The notes: generated by a model not told the origin, from the sequence alone. Shown: positions 33,571-43,045, counted from the first letter of the stretch. The stretch: DNA of 50,390 bases from Emticicia agri (GCA_945860265.1 CAMAQF010000022.1:1-50390); one strand, 5' to 3'. Translations and numbers: made by a program.

Positions 33571-34945
33571 AAACCGTCATTCGTTTCCAACGTCCTCTTC
33601 GGAATACGAAAATCGCCACAACTGCCAGAATTGACTCACTAATGGCTATTGACCAAAATACGCCCGAAGGCCCCCAATCGAGTGTTTTTGCCAAGAAATA
33701 GGCTAGAGGAATTTCAAGCAGCCAAAAACAAACAAAATTTATAATTGTTGGTGAAAGTGTATCTCCCGCACCATTCAATGATTGCCCAATAACCATTCCG
33801 TAGCCAAAGAAAATATAGCCCAAACATACGATTTGTAAGCATAAAACGCCATTGGCGACTACAATTGGATCATTACTGAAAATTTCAACAAAGTTTTTGG
33901 CAAAAAAAGCAAATATTAGTCCAACCAGAAGTAGAAAAATCATATTGTAGAAAGCTGTTCGCCAAACCGAGGTTTCAGCACGTTCAGGTTTTCCAGCACC
34001 AAGATTTTGTCCAACTAAAGTTGCAGCGGCATTCGACATTCCCCACGAAGGTAAAATCGTGAAAATAATAATACGAATCGCAATTGTATAGCCCGCCACT
34101 ACCTCACTTCCGAAAGTTGAAAGAATACGAGTCAAGAAAATCCAACTGGCCGACTGAATCAAGAATTGTCCGGTTCCGCCCGCTGCTACACTAAGTAAAT
34201 TTTTGATAACTTCTTTATTTGGTACAAATTGTTTGGCAAGAATTTGAATATTGCCATTTCCGCCATAAAGTGCGTATAATTGATACAAAACGCCAATAGT
34301 TCGACCAACAGTTGTAGCAATTGCGGCACCTTCAACTCCAAAACCCATTATCGGAATCAATATAAAATCCATGATAATATTGATTAAGTTTGCCAATAAA
34401 ATCGAACGCATGGCAGTTGAGGCATCGCCTGCACCACGCAAAGCACCGCTCAAAGTATAAAGCAAAACGATTGAAGGACTACTCGCAAAAATAATACGAG
34501 TAAAACTTGAGCCTTTTTCAATCAAATGTTCGCTTCCACCCATTAATCTAAGAATATCTTCGGCAAAAACAAAGCCCAGTATGCCAACCGAAATACCTAA
34601 AACCAACGAAATCATAATGACTTGAGCTACTGCCAAACCGCCACCAATTTTGTTGCCTTCGCCTATTCGACGAGCCACAATTGCAGTAGCGGCAGCACTC
34701 AAACCGATGGCTAATGAGTAAATTAAAGTTAGTACCGATTCGGTCAAACCAACGGTTGCAACGCCTTCCGTACCTATATAGCGAGCCACAAAAAACGCAT
34801 CAACGACCGCAAAAAGCGACTCGCCAATCATCTCCAAAATCATGGGCACTGAAAGCAGAAAAATCGCACGATTAATGCTAATATCGGTATAGCTTTGTTC
34901 TTCGCCACGAATGGCATGCATGAATAATTGTAAAATTTTTCGCAT
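33569..34945 (-). CDS. MATE-family efflux transporter
   Basis: A 458-aa cation-coupled multidrug/toxin exporter with twelve membrane helices. SVPMILEMIGESLFAVVDAFFVARYIGTEGVATVGL at the start and the duplicated second half (FTILPSWGMSNAAATLVGQNLGAGKPERAE) are typical of NorM/DinF proteins. The cargo is unknown. Its stop lies in the terminator shared with the CHRD gene. Confidence 0.92.
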   Translation of the reverse strand: MRKILQLFMHAIRGEEQSYTDISINRAIFLLSVPMILEMIGESLFAVVDAFFVARYIGTEGVATVGLTESVLTLIYSLAIGLSAAATAIVARRIGEGNKIGGGLAVAQVIMISLVLGISVGILGFVFAEDILRLMGGSEHLIEKGSSFTRIIFASSPSIVLLYTLSGALRGAGDASTAMRSILLANLINIIMDFILIPIMGFGVEGAAIATTVGRTIGVLYQLYALYGGNGNIQILAKQFVPNKEVIKNLLSVAAGGTGQFLIQSASWIFLTRILSTFGSEVVAGYTIAIRIIIFTILPSWGMSNAAATLVGQNLGAGKPERAETSVWRTAFYNMIFLLLVGLIFAFFAKNFVEIFSNDPIVVANGVLCLQIVCLGYIFFGYGMVIGQSLNGAGDTLSPTIINFVCFWLLEIPLAYFLAKTLDWGPSGVFWSIAISESILAVVAIFVFRRGRWKRMTV

Positions 34946-35165
34946 GAGAAAAATATCATTCTGAAAAGTTCAGATTAAAAAAAAGAAATAAAGTAAATCT
35001 TAAATACCGAGAATTACAGAAATAACCTCGTATGAGAGAAATAAGAAGAAAATAGTTTGTATTGTAAAAACTCACCTAAGAAAATCATGGGCTAATGTAG
35101 ATTTTACGTAACAAAAGTAGAAATTTGTTTTTTAGCAAAAAATATTTGATGAATAAATTTCAAAG

Positions 35166-35756
35166 TTACGCCCGAATTATCCCACGACCCAGTAATTCCC
35201 AAAAACATTTGGCCGTAGCTGAAATATCTATACTGGCATCGTGAGCGTCGCTGAATTTTTGATTAAATAATTTATAGTGTAGTTCCTCTAGTTTTGGCCA
35301 TTTGTATCCGTTTTTGCCCGAAATTCGACAAAAATTTACTATATCTTTGTTTTTCATCGTACAAAAACTTCGCTTGGTCAAAATCGGTTTTGTATCAAAT
35401 TCTTTTCTAACAAACTCTGCTCCGACAATATTTCTATCAAAATCAAAATTATGGGCAATCATAATGGCTGACTCCGTGATTGCGTCGGCAAAAATATCCA
35501 AGACTTGTGTCAAATCCTTTCCTTCGTTTTGAGCTTTTTCGTTTGTTATTCGGTGAATGAGCGTTGCATCTCGTGGAATCGAAAAACCTTCGGGTTTGAT
35601 GATGTAATTGTGATTGGCAGCGAGTGTACCATCTTCATAATATTCAATAAAAGCCAATTGCACCAATCGAGGCCAGTTATTTACTTGCGTGATTGGTGCA
35701 TTGTAGCACTGTGGTAATCCAGTAGTTTCGGTATCGAAAAAGAGGATTTTTCGCAT
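35166..35756 (-). CDS. DEDDh 3'-5' exonuclease (DnaQ-like)
   Basis: A 196-aa exonuclease with Exo I FFDTETTGLPQ, Exo II MIAHNFDFDRN and Exo III SDAHDASIDISAT, the DEDDh set of DnaQ/PolC epsilon-like proofreading domains. The frame could start at 35783, but those codons fall in the palindromic repeat; MRKILFFDTETTG at 35756 is the natural start. It stands alone, so it may proofread in trans or act in repair. Confidence 0.85.
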   Translation of the reverse strand: MRKILFFDTETTGLPQCYNAPITQVNNWPRLVQLAFIEYYEDGTLAANHNYIIKPEGFSIPRDATLIHRITNEKAQNEGKDLTQVLDIFADAITESAIMIAHNFDFDRNIVGAEFVRKEFDTKPILTKRSFCTMKNKDIVNFCRISGKNGYKWPKLEELHYKLFNQKFSDAHDASIDISATAKCFWELLGRGIIRA

Positions 35757-35765
35757 TATATTAAG

Positions 35766-35853
35766 ACTTTCGGCTGTCAGCAATCGGCTGTCAGTATTTT
35801 GGTAAATTATAAATTCAAATCTGAAAGCCGACTGCCGAAAGCCGACTGCTGTA
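35766..35853. repeat. REP-like palindromic intergenic element
   Basis: CTTTCGGCTGTCAGC and CGGCTGTCAG on one side face CTGAAAGCCGACTGC and GAAAGCCGACTGCTG on the other, giving two nested hairpins between the exonuclease and the permease. The layout is as at 13292-13385. Confidence 0.55.
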
Positions 35854-35855
35854 AA

Positions 35856-37301
35856 TTACTCTTTCTTGCTATTAAACCAATAATAAATAGGAATTCCGAT
35901 AGCAACAATTCCAAGGCCTGGGTATGTAAATTGAGGTTTTTCTTTTACTAAAATCAAAACAATGATTGAAGCAACAATTACATAAATCATAGGGATAATC
36001 GGATAACCTGGAGCTTTGATTGGACGCTCGGCATCGGGCATTTTTTTGCGTAAAATAAAGATGCCATAAATAGTAAAGGCATAGAACAGAATCACAACAC
36101 CCATCAGATAATCAAGCAAATCGCCGTATTTCCCTGTCAGACAAAGGAAAGATGCCCAAAAACACTGCCACCAAAGAGCATTTTGCGGTACGCCAGCTTC
36201 GCTTAATTTACCAAAACTTTTGAAGAATAAACCATCTTTTGCCATAGTATAATAAACCCTCGAGCCAGACAAAATCAGTCCATTATTACAGCCAAAAGTC
36301 GAAATCATAATCAAAATTGCTACAATTACTGAAAATCCTTGTCCACCAATAAGCTGAGCGGCAGCAGCTGCAACTCTATCTTCTGATGCAAACTGAATAC
36401 CTCGGCTCATTACGTCAGCACCATTTGGGTCGCCTTTCAGAGGTAAAATGCAGAGATAAGCAATATTCATCAAAATATACAAAGCCGTTACCAAAAATGT
36501 CCCGATAATCAAACCTCTCGGAATCGTTTTTTCTGCATTTACAACCTCATCACCAGCGAAAGTAAGACCGTTCCAAGCATCACTCGAAAATAAAGTTCCA
36601 ACTTGCGTTACACCAATCGCCAAGATAATTCCGAAACCCGTAATGCCTGTTACAATCCACTGTCCATCAACTTTGGTAGTACTTGAAGCATCAAAAATAT
36701 TTGAAAAATTTTGAGAAATTACCTCAGCGTTCGCACCCAAAATAAAGGCCAAAATAATGAGCATAGCAATCGCTCCGAGTTTGGTTGTGCTAAAGATGTT
36801 TTGAATGATTTTGCCTTCTTTTACGCCGCGAGTGTTGGCGTAAGTAAGCAAAACGATACTTAAAATAGCGAGTAAACGCTGCGAAGTGAGTTTGAAACTC
36901 GTATCGCCAATGCTAAAAAACTCATGTTTATCACTGATAAAATCTGGGAAAAGTACACCAGCATATTTAGCAAAAGCTACCGCCACAGCAGCAATCGTAC
37001 CAGTCTGAATTACGGCAAAAAACGACCAGCCGTAAAGAAAACCTGTAAGTTTGCCATAGGCTTTTTGTAAAAAAACATATTGTCCGCCTGCTTGCGGAAA
37101 CATGGCAGTAAGTTCACCGTAGCACAATGCACCGACCATTGTAAGTACGCCTGCCAATAGCCAAGATGCTAATAACCAGCCAGTTGAGCCAACTTGTCGA
37201 GCCACATCGGCACTAACAATAAAAATTCCTGAGCCGATCATCGAACCAGATACGAGCATCACAGCATCGTATAGTTTGATTTCTTTTTTAAAATTTGCCA
37301 A
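35856..37301 (-). CDS. APC-family amino acid permease
   Basis: A 481-aa permease with twelve or so helices. The start KLYDAVMLVSGSMIGSGIFIVSADVARQVGSTG carries the unwound TM1 motif GSGIF of the LAT/APC type, and MFPQAGGQYVFLQKAYG and GDEVVNAEKTIPRG are family features. The substrate cannot be named. It and the permease at 38000-39655 flank a broken Uma2 gene. Confidence 0.9.
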   Translation of the reverse strand: MANFKKEIKLYDAVMLVSGSMIGSGIFIVSADVARQVGSTGWLLASWLLAGVLTMVGALCYGELTAMFPQAGGQYVFLQKAYGKLTGFLYGWSFFAVIQTGTIAAVAVAFAKYAGVLFPDFISDKHEFFSIGDTSFKLTSQRLLAILSIVLLTYANTRGVKEGKIIQNIFSTTKLGAIAMLIILAFILGANAEVISQNFSNIFDASSTTKVDGQWIVTGITGFGIILAIGVTQVGTLFSSDAWNGLTFAGDEVVNAEKTIPRGLIIGTFLVTALYILMNIAYLCILPLKGDPNGADVMSRGIQFASEDRVAAAAAQLIGGQGFSVIVAILIMISTFGCNNGLILSGSRVYYTMAKDGLFFKSFGKLSEAGVPQNALWWQCFWASFLCLTGKYGDLLDYLMGVVILFYAFTIYGIFILRKKMPDAERPIKAPGYPIIPMIYVIVASIIVLILVKEKPQFTYPGLGIVAIGIPIYYWFNSKKE

Positions 37302-37336
37302 AATAGTAAGAAGGTAAGGGTTTATTAATGAAAATT

Positions 37337-37994
37337 TTACTCAAATATATTGCTTAACTCTAATTCAAATCCTTGAATGATTTCTGATTTCAGAACTTCG
37401 TTTTTCTGAATATTTTTCTGCAAGCGGAGTTCATTTTCTATTTGTTTATAGTGTCAATGTTTGTTTTTCTACATTTATCAACCAATATTCTTTCACACCT
37501 GTGCTTTCGTATATGTGCTTCTTATAAGATATCTCACTATTGTCGTTTGAGGGCGACAGAATTTCTATAAGCAAATCGGGCGAGCCTTCAATTTTATTTT
37601 CACCTGTTATACTGAGTCTTTCTTTGGATATAAATAATAAGTCAGGTTGGAATGTGTCGTGTTCCGTGAAAATTACGTCCATTGGTGCAGGGAATATTTC
37701 ACCAAGATTATTAGCAATAACACAAGCAGCAAGAAAATAACTTAAACGAATGCTAATGCGTTGATGCGAAGGTTTAGGAGATGCCAAAAAATAAATTTGA
37801 CCATTGAGCAATTCATAATTTCCACTGTCGGGTGGCGTTAGTTTTAAGTAGTCTTCATATGTAAGTAGTTTGGGTTGAGGAATTTTCTTCTCAACTTTCT
37901 TTCCCCCAAGTCTGTATCTCGAATGTGTTGCTATTGCATTCATTATCAATGAATTAAATTTTTTTTGAAATACTTTTGTTTTTTGCCTGCTCAC
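37337..37994 (-). pseudogene. Uma2-family endonuclease, frameshifted C-terminus
   Basis: The open frame (37994-37446) contains LLTYEDYLKLTPPDSGNYELLNGQIYFLA, TFQPDLLFIS and DLLIEILSPSND, the Uma2 core with its PD-x-x-L/E-x-LS motifs. It stops at TAA after VEKQTLTL. One base further the protein continues KQIENELRLQKNIQKNEVL and GFELELSNIFE to 37337, the normal C-terminus, so a frameshift at about 37445 removes the last 35 residues. The catalytic core is left whole and some activity is possible. Confidence 0.65.
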
Positions 37995-37999
37995 TAAAT

Positions 38000-39655
38000 T
38001 TACTTCTTCGCCAATTTGCTATGGCTATATCCATAAGAAAAATAAATCACCAAACCAATGCTCATCCAAATAATAAACATTCGCCAGTTTGTCCAGCCGA
38101 GTTCGGTCATTAAATAAAGATTAGTTAAAATTCCGAAGATGGGAAGGAGCGAAAAATTATATTTAAAACTCATCACCGATAAAGCTAACCAAACTGCCCA
38201 AAATACAAAAAGTAGCGGTTTTTCTTCTATATGCTGCATTACGTTTTCTTCCAAATATGTAAAATACAATGCACAAATCATCAAGATTCCACACAAATAT
38301 TTGGCGTTGATGTAAGGAATTTTGAATTTGGCATCTTTGCTCATGCCTTTTGTATCAAGATAAAGCACTCCAGCACAAACCAAAATAAAGGCAAAAAATG
38401 TACCCACGCTCGTGAGGTCAACAAAGAAACTCATTTTGAAAAATAGCGAAGGAACTGCTACCAAAATACCGGTGACGATTGTTGCAAAACCTGGTGTTTT
38501 AAATTTTGGATGAATTTCGCCAAATTTTTTCCCTAACAAACCATCACGACTCATGGTCATCCAGATACGTGGCTGCCCGATTTGATAAGCCAATAAGGCA
38601 CTTGTAATTGCCACAACCGCACTCACCGAAATAATTCCTGCAACGGCATCAAAACCTACATTTTTAAATACATAAGCCAATGGATCAGCCACATTCAATT
38701 CTTTATAATTCACCATTCCAGTAAGCACCAACGAAATTAAAATATACAAAACAGTACAAATTATCAAACACAAAATCATCGCTCTTGGCAAATCTCTTTG
38801 TGGATTTTTGGCTTCCTCGGCAGTTGTCGAAATCGAATCAAAACCAATAAAAGCAAAGAAAACCGCGGCAACTCCGCTCAAAACGCCTTCAAGGCCATTA
38901 GGTGCAAAAGGCGACCAATTAGTTGGTTTTACGAAGAAAACTCCGGCTACAATTACTAAAAGTATGACAAGAAGTTTCAAACCAACCAAAAAATTGCTGG
39001 CATTGCGAGATTCTTTTATTCCGATATAACAAAGTGCTGTAATCAAGACTGTAATCATTCCTGCAGGAAGATTAAAAATGACTTTCAAAAAACCAAAACT
39101 TGGAGCATTTTGATAGCCTACTGCAAGGCGTTTTGTACCTTCATTGATTTCTGTACCGCCTGCTTGTACGCTTTCAAAAGCTTCTTTAGCGGTTGTGTAA
39201 TCAATGGCGAGCCAAGTCGGAAAGTGTATGCCGAAACCTTCGAGCATTGAAGTAAAATAACTTGACCACGAAATAGCAACTACCATATTAGACACCGCAT
39301 ATTCGAGAATCAAAGCCCAACCGATAATCCATGCGAGCATTTCGCCAAAAGATACATAAGCGTAAGTATAAGCACTTCCGCTCACAGGAACCATTGAAGC
39401 AAATTGGGCGTAACTCAAAGCCGTAAACACACAGGCGATTGCCACAAAAACAAAAAGAAGCGAAACCGCAGGCCCACCATTAAAACTCGCTAAGCCAATT
39501 GTACTAAAAATACCAGCACCAATAATGGCAGCGATACCAAGTAATGTTAAATCTCTGACTCCCAATACCTTAGCCAACGAATTACCGTCTTCTCGGTTTT
39601 CTGTTTCTCTAATCGCTTGTTTTACATCTTTTCTCCTAAAAAGTGAATTACTCAT
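38000..39655 (-). CDS. APC-family (CAT-like) amino acid permease
   Basis: A 551-aa permease, 13-14 helices. LTLLGIAAIIGAGIFSTIG (TM1, GAGIF) and GFDSISTTAEEAKNPQRDLPRAMI (TM6 and the loop) are diagnostic of cationic amino-acid transporter-like APC members. The start is preceded by an unremarkable 220-base AT-rich gap to deoC. It ends 5 bases before the Uma2 pseudogene starts and may be transcribed with it. Confidence 0.9.
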   Translation of the reverse strand: MSNSLFRRKDVKQAIRETENREDGNSLAKVLGVRDLTLLGIAAIIGAGIFSTIGLASFNGGPAVSLLFVFVAIACVFTALSYAQFASMVPVSGSAYTYAYVSFGEMLAWIIGWALILEYAVSNMVVAISWSSYFTSMLEGFGIHFPTWLAIDYTTAKEAFESVQAGGTEINEGTKRLAVGYQNAPSFGFLKVIFNLPAGMITVLITALCYIGIKESRNASNFLVGLKLLVILLVIVAGVFFVKPTNWSPFAPNGLEGVLSGVAAVFFAFIGFDSISTTAEEAKNPQRDLPRAMILCLIICTVLYILISLVLTGMVNYKELNVADPLAYVFKNVGFDAVAGIISVSAVVAITSALLAYQIGQPRIWMTMSRDGLLGKKFGEIHPKFKTPGFATIVTGILVAVPSLFFKMSFFVDLTSVGTFFAFILVCAGVLYLDTKGMSKDAKFKIPYINAKYLCGILMICALYFTYLEENVMQHIEEKPLLFVFWAVWLALSVMSFKYNFSLLPIFGILTNLYLMTELGWTNWRMFIIWMSIGLVIYFSYGYSHSKLAKK

Positions 39656-39817
39656 ATAATTTTTAATAAGTTTTGGTTTAGTATTGCTGATTTCTTTTCA
39701 AAACTATTAAAAAAACAGCAAGAATGGTGTTTTGTTAAGTAATTATTTATTGAATGAAGTCCTACTTTCGTTTATAAGGTTTTTGTTTTAAGAGTATACG
39801 TGCTTTTTAAATTTTAA

Positions 39818-39849
39818 CTTGTCTATACAAGCAATGTCTTTTATATTTG
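39818..39849 (+). promoter_or_regulatory. deoC promoter with small palindrome
   Basis: TTG (39819-39821), 20 bases, then TATATTTG (39842-39849) fits the -33/-7 pattern, 26 bases before the deoC ATG. CTTGTCTATACAAG (39818-39831) is a 5-bp-arm palindrome over the -33 box, a possible repressor site. Confidence 0.6.
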
Positions 39850-39875
39850 TATAAAGCAAATATAAAAGCTATAAT

Positions 39876-40628
39876 ATGAGCTATTCTATCTACCAAATCG
39901 CAAAGATGATTGACCACTCTTTGCTACATCCAACAATGACTGACGCCGACTTGATAGCGGGCTGCGAACTGGCAAAATATTATGATGTAGCAACTGTTTG
40001 TATAAAACCTTATTTTGTGAAACAAGTGGCTGAGTTGCTAAAAGGTTCAGATGTAAAAGTTTGTACAGTCGTTGGTTTTCCGCACGGTAGCAACACTATT
40101 CAACAAAAAGTGTCCGAAACCCGTCAAGCTTGCAAAGATGGAGCAACCGAGATAGATATGGTGGTCAATGTCGGTAAAGTTTTGTCGGAGGATTGGCGAT
40201 ATGTCAAGAAAGAAATCAATGCTATTTTGAAAGAAAGCCATAAATATGGAGCTATTTTGAAAGTGATTTTTGAAAATGATTTTCTGCCAAAAGATAAGCT
40301 CAAAATAAAACTCTGCAAGATTTGTAGCATTTTAGGCGTAGAATTTGTAAAAACATCTACTGGTTATGGCTATGTAAAACAACCTAATGGCGACTATAAT
40401 TATAAAGGAGCAACCGAGCATGATTTGCTTTTGATGCGAAAATATTCATCCGAAAAAGTTCAAATAAAAGCAGCAGGTGGCGTGCGAACACTCGACGGTT
40501 TATTGAAAGTGATGGAATTGGGCGTAACTCGCCTCGGAGCTACGGCCACCGCCACAATTATAGAAGATGCCAAGAAACGTTTAGGTTTAGATGCCAAAGA
40601 CGTAGTGGCTACAACTGCAGGTTACTGA
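39876..40628 (+). CDS. deoC: deoxyribose-phosphate aldolase
   Basis: A 250-aa aldolase splitting 2-deoxyribose 5-phosphate to acetaldehyde and glyceraldehyde 3-phosphate. MIDHSLLHPTMTDADLIAGC at the start, CTVVGFPHGSN, GATEIDMVVNVG, VEFVKTSTGYG (Schiff-base Lys region) and IKAAGGVRTLDGLLKVMELGVTRLGATAT mark the family. Single gene with its own promoter. Confidence 0.95.
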   Translation: MSYSIYQIAKMIDHSLLHPTMTDADLIAGCELAKYYDVATVCIKPYFVKQVAELLKGSDVKVCTVVGFPHGSNTIQQKVSETRQACKDGATEIDMVVNVGKVLSEDWRYVKKEINAILKESHKYGAILKVIFENDFLPKDKLKIKLCKICSILGVEFVKTSTGYGYVKQPNGDYNYKGATEHDLLLMRKYSSEKVQIKAAGGVRTLDGLLKVMELGVTRLGATATATIIEDAKKRLGLDAKDVVATTAGY

Positions 40629-40770
40629 ACAATTTACAATATAATTTGTAGATGCTTATTTATTGTTTTGTGGACAAAAAATGATACTTTTTTGACTATT
40701 TTTTGTCAGTAGATATTATTTATAAAAAAAACATTTAATATATTTGCCTGAATACTGATTTTTAGTTTCT

Positions 40771-40804
40771 TTTGTGGATAATAATTTTTTTTTATTTAAA
40801 TTTG
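40771..40804 (+). promoter_or_regulatory. promoter of candidate small RNA
   Basis: TTTG (40771-40774), 22 bases, then TAAATTTG (40797-40804) is a close -33/-7 pair with no gene downstream. It is 98 bases upstream of a terminator hairpin. Confidence 0.5.
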
Positions 40805-40808
40805 TATT

Positions 40809-40933
40809 AAAGATATATATGATTTCATTGATCTCATGAAGAGTTTGAGTACCCCGATTTATCGGGTTTATTCATCATAGGTTAAAGTATTTTCGTCTTG
40901 GAAAGGCATTTGGGATTCCTAAATGCCTTTTTT
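40809..40933 (+). ncRNA. candidate small RNA ending in an intrinsic terminator
   Basis: This unit of about 125 bases has a promoter (40771-40804), no reading frame of note, an internal 6-bp hairpin (CCCGAT/ATCGGG, 40852-40865) enclosed by ATGAA...TTCAT, and a terminal 10-bp hairpin (40902-40911 with 40921-40930) with a T-run. 6S-Flavo and Flavo-1 are possible families, but I cannot test them here. Confidence 0.45.
40902..40933 (+). terminator. intrinsic terminator of candidate small RNA
   Basis: AAAGGCATTT (40902-40911), a 9-base loop and AAATGCCTTT (40921-40930) form a perfect 10-bp stem followed by TTT. No gene ends just upstream; deoC stopped at 40628. Confidence 0.7.
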
Positions 40934-41064
40934 CATAAATAATTTTTAAAGAATCCTTTGAAAATATTCTATTAACTTTTGGTGGCTTTTACGAGTTTAT
41001 TAGATTAATTTGCTTTCAGAATTTCTAAATCGTTTTTGATATCGCCACCTGCAAAACCTACTTT

Positions 41065-41633
41065 ATGAAAATACCCATTTATCGACAAATTAAAGCAAGT
41101 TTAAAATAAAAAATCACTTCGGGAGTTTATAAAAGGGCGGATTATTGCCTTCCGAAAACGAATTTTGTTCAGAATTTAATGCCACTCGCCTTACGGTTCG
41201 TCAAGCATTAAATGAACTCCTTCGTGAAGGCTATATTACGCGTTAGCACGGAAAGGGAAGCACAGTTTCAGCAAGCAGAAAATCGTTAGGCTTACTTTCA
41301 TTTAAAGGCAGAGCCGAAGTAGGCGTGGCAAGTGATATACACGGGAAAACCTTGGTTTTGAAAGGTACAGTAATAAACAAATTAGAAGATATTGCTTTCA
41401 AACCGTTGATTGATAATGAAAAAAACGAAGAATTTATATTTTTTAAACGATTACGTTTGGTAGAAGAATCACCCGTGAATTACGAGCATATATACATATC
41501 GAACGGAAATTTGCCAAATTTTATCAAAGAACCATTGCTTGAAGGTTCACTTTTTCGCACTTTGATTATCAAATATCAAATAGATGTGCATAGCATGATT
41601 CACGAAGTTAGAGCCGTAACCGCTGATAAATAA
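41065..41633 (+). pseudogene. GntR/HutC-family transcriptional regulator, broken
   Basis: MKIPIYRQIKASLK is followed by TAA (41107-41109), KITSGVY, a frameshift near 41130, then LLPSENEFCSEFNATRLTVR (winged-helix DNA-binding domain), QALNELLREGYITR, TAG (41244-41246), HGKGSTV and a UTRA-type effector domain (FKGRAEVGVASDI, FIFFKRLRLVEESPVNYEHI). The frame stops at 41633, short of a complete UTRA domain. At least three lesions make it non-functional. Only 41325-41633 stays open. Confidence 0.8.
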
Positions 41634-41783
41634 ACATCGAATTTGATTAAAATTAAGCAAAAATAGCCTGTTTTGCATCTTTTAAGAAAATACAAAACTT
41701 CGATGGATGGTTTTTCTGTATAGTTCTATATATTGCAACACAGAAAAATTCGCCATAAGCAGTTTTAACTAAAAATATCTTAC

Positions 41784-41791
41784 TATTTTTG
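41784..41791 (+). promoter_or_regulatory. candidate -7 box for oxidoreductase
   Basis: TATTTTTG (TAnnTTTG) lies 48 bases before the ATG at 41840. No clear -33 partner. Confidence 0.35.
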
Positions 41792-41839
41792 GGACGAAAT
41801 CCTTATTTTTTAATTAAATACCCCCCTTTGCCTCAAACC

Positions 41840-42985
41840 ATGAAAAAAATCAAAGTTGCCGTTGTTGGCACAGGTTTTATCGGGCCAGCTCATATTGAAG
41901 CCCTCCGCCGTTTACCAAATATTCAAGTATTAGGACTTTGTGAAGCAAACATTGATTTAGCCAGAGAAAAAGCAAATACTTTGGGAATCGAAAGTGCGTA
42001 TATCTTTGAAGATTTATTACTCGATTCAGAAATTGATTGTGTACACATTTGTACGCCAAATTTCTTGCATTATTCTCAGTCTAAGGCCGTTTTGTTGGCA
42101 GGAAAACACGTTGTTTGCGAAAAACCTTTGGCAACCAAAATCGAAGACGCCGAAGAATTGGTGAAATTGGCCGCCGAAACAGGTTTAGTAAATGCCGTTC
42201 ACTTCAATTTGAGATATTATCCGTTGGTTCGTCAGATGCGAACTATGCGTGAAAAAGGCGATTTAGGTGAAATCTATTCTATCATGGGTAGCTATTTGCA
42301 AGATTGGCTTTTCTATCAAACAGATTATAACTGGCGTTTAGAACCAGATAAATCGGGTGATTCGAGAGCAATTGCCGATATTGGTTCTCACCTTTTAGAT
42401 GTAACTGAATATATTACGGGAATGAAAATTACGGAAGTAATGGCCGATTTTAATACTGTACATAAAACTCGTTTGAAGCCATTGAAAGCCATCGAAACTT
42501 ATTCAGGTAAAATGCATGAGCCATCTGATTATCAGGAAGTTCCGATTAATACGGAAGACCACGCAAGTGTGCTTTTGAGATTCGATAACGGTGCGAAAGG
42601 AAGCGTAACAGTAAGTCAAGTTTCGGCTGGACGCAAAAATCGTTTGAACTTAGAGATTTCGGGTTCAGTAGCGAATTTTGAGTGGTGTTCAGAAAAACCA
42701 AATGAAATGTGGGTAGGAAAACGTGAAACGGCAAACCAACATTTGATGAAAGACCCTTCGCTGTTTTATCCTGAAGCACAAAGCCTTGTAAGTTTCCCAG
42801 GTGGACATAACGAAGGTTTCCCAGATACATCAAAGCAATTATTCAAGGAAGTTTATGCGGCAGTTGCAGCAGGAAAACAACCTGAAAATCCAACCTACCC
42901 AACATTCGCCGATGGTTTGCGTGAATTGTTGATTTGCGAAAGAATCATCGAAAGTCACCGCAAGCAAGCTTGGATTACTGTTTGA
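41840..42985 (+). CDS. Gfo/Idh/MocA-family oxidoreductase
   Basis: A 381-aa NAD(P)-dependent sugar-type dehydrogenase. The N-terminal Rossmann domain starts KIKVAVVGTGFIGPAH, with the binding segment GKHVVCEKPLATKIEDAEELV carrying the EKP motif, and ADIGSHLLDVTEYI has the catalytic-type Asp and His. The frame opens at 41789, but MKKIKVAVVG at 41840 is the natural start. The substrate, probably a sugar or inositol, is not fixed. It ends with a strong terminator. Confidence 0.88.
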   Translation: MKKIKVAVVGTGFIGPAHIEALRRLPNIQVLGLCEANIDLAREKANTLGIESAYIFEDLLLDSEIDCVHICTPNFLHYSQSKAVLLAGKHVVCEKPLATKIEDAEELVKLAAETGLVNAVHFNLRYYPLVRQMRTMREKGDLGEIYSIMGSYLQDWLFYQTDYNWRLEPDKSGDSRAIADIGSHLLDVTEYITGMKITEVMADFNTVHKTRLKPLKAIETYSGKMHEPSDYQEVPINTEDHASVLLRFDNGAKGSVTVSQVSAGRKNRLNLEISGSVANFEWCSEKPNEMWVGKRETANQHLMKDPSLFYPEAQSLVSFPGGHNEGFPDTSKQLFKEVYAAVAAGKQPENPTYPTFADGLRELLICERIIESHRKQAWITV

Positions 42986-43008
42986 TAGTTTTTGAGATAG
43001 ATTTATAT

Positions 43009-43045
43009 AAAAAGCGAGCTATTCTGAGGAATAGCTCGCTTTTTT
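43009..43045 (+). terminator. strong intrinsic terminator
   Basis: A perfect 16-bp stem (43009-43024 with 43029-43044), tetraloop TGAG and a run of six T. It terminates the oxidoreductase gene and may also serve the convergent gene at 43083. Confidence 0.9.

Noticed and set aside
41006..41062. Minus-strand peptide ending GFAGGDIKNDLEILKAN as a gene remnant
   Set aside because: It looks protein-like but is only about 20 codons and overlaps the regulator pseudogene start; too short to support.
41687..41768. Inverted repeat TTTTTCTGT/ACAGAAAAA as a terminator
   Set aside because: The stem is short, AT-rich and has a 22-base loop; weak.
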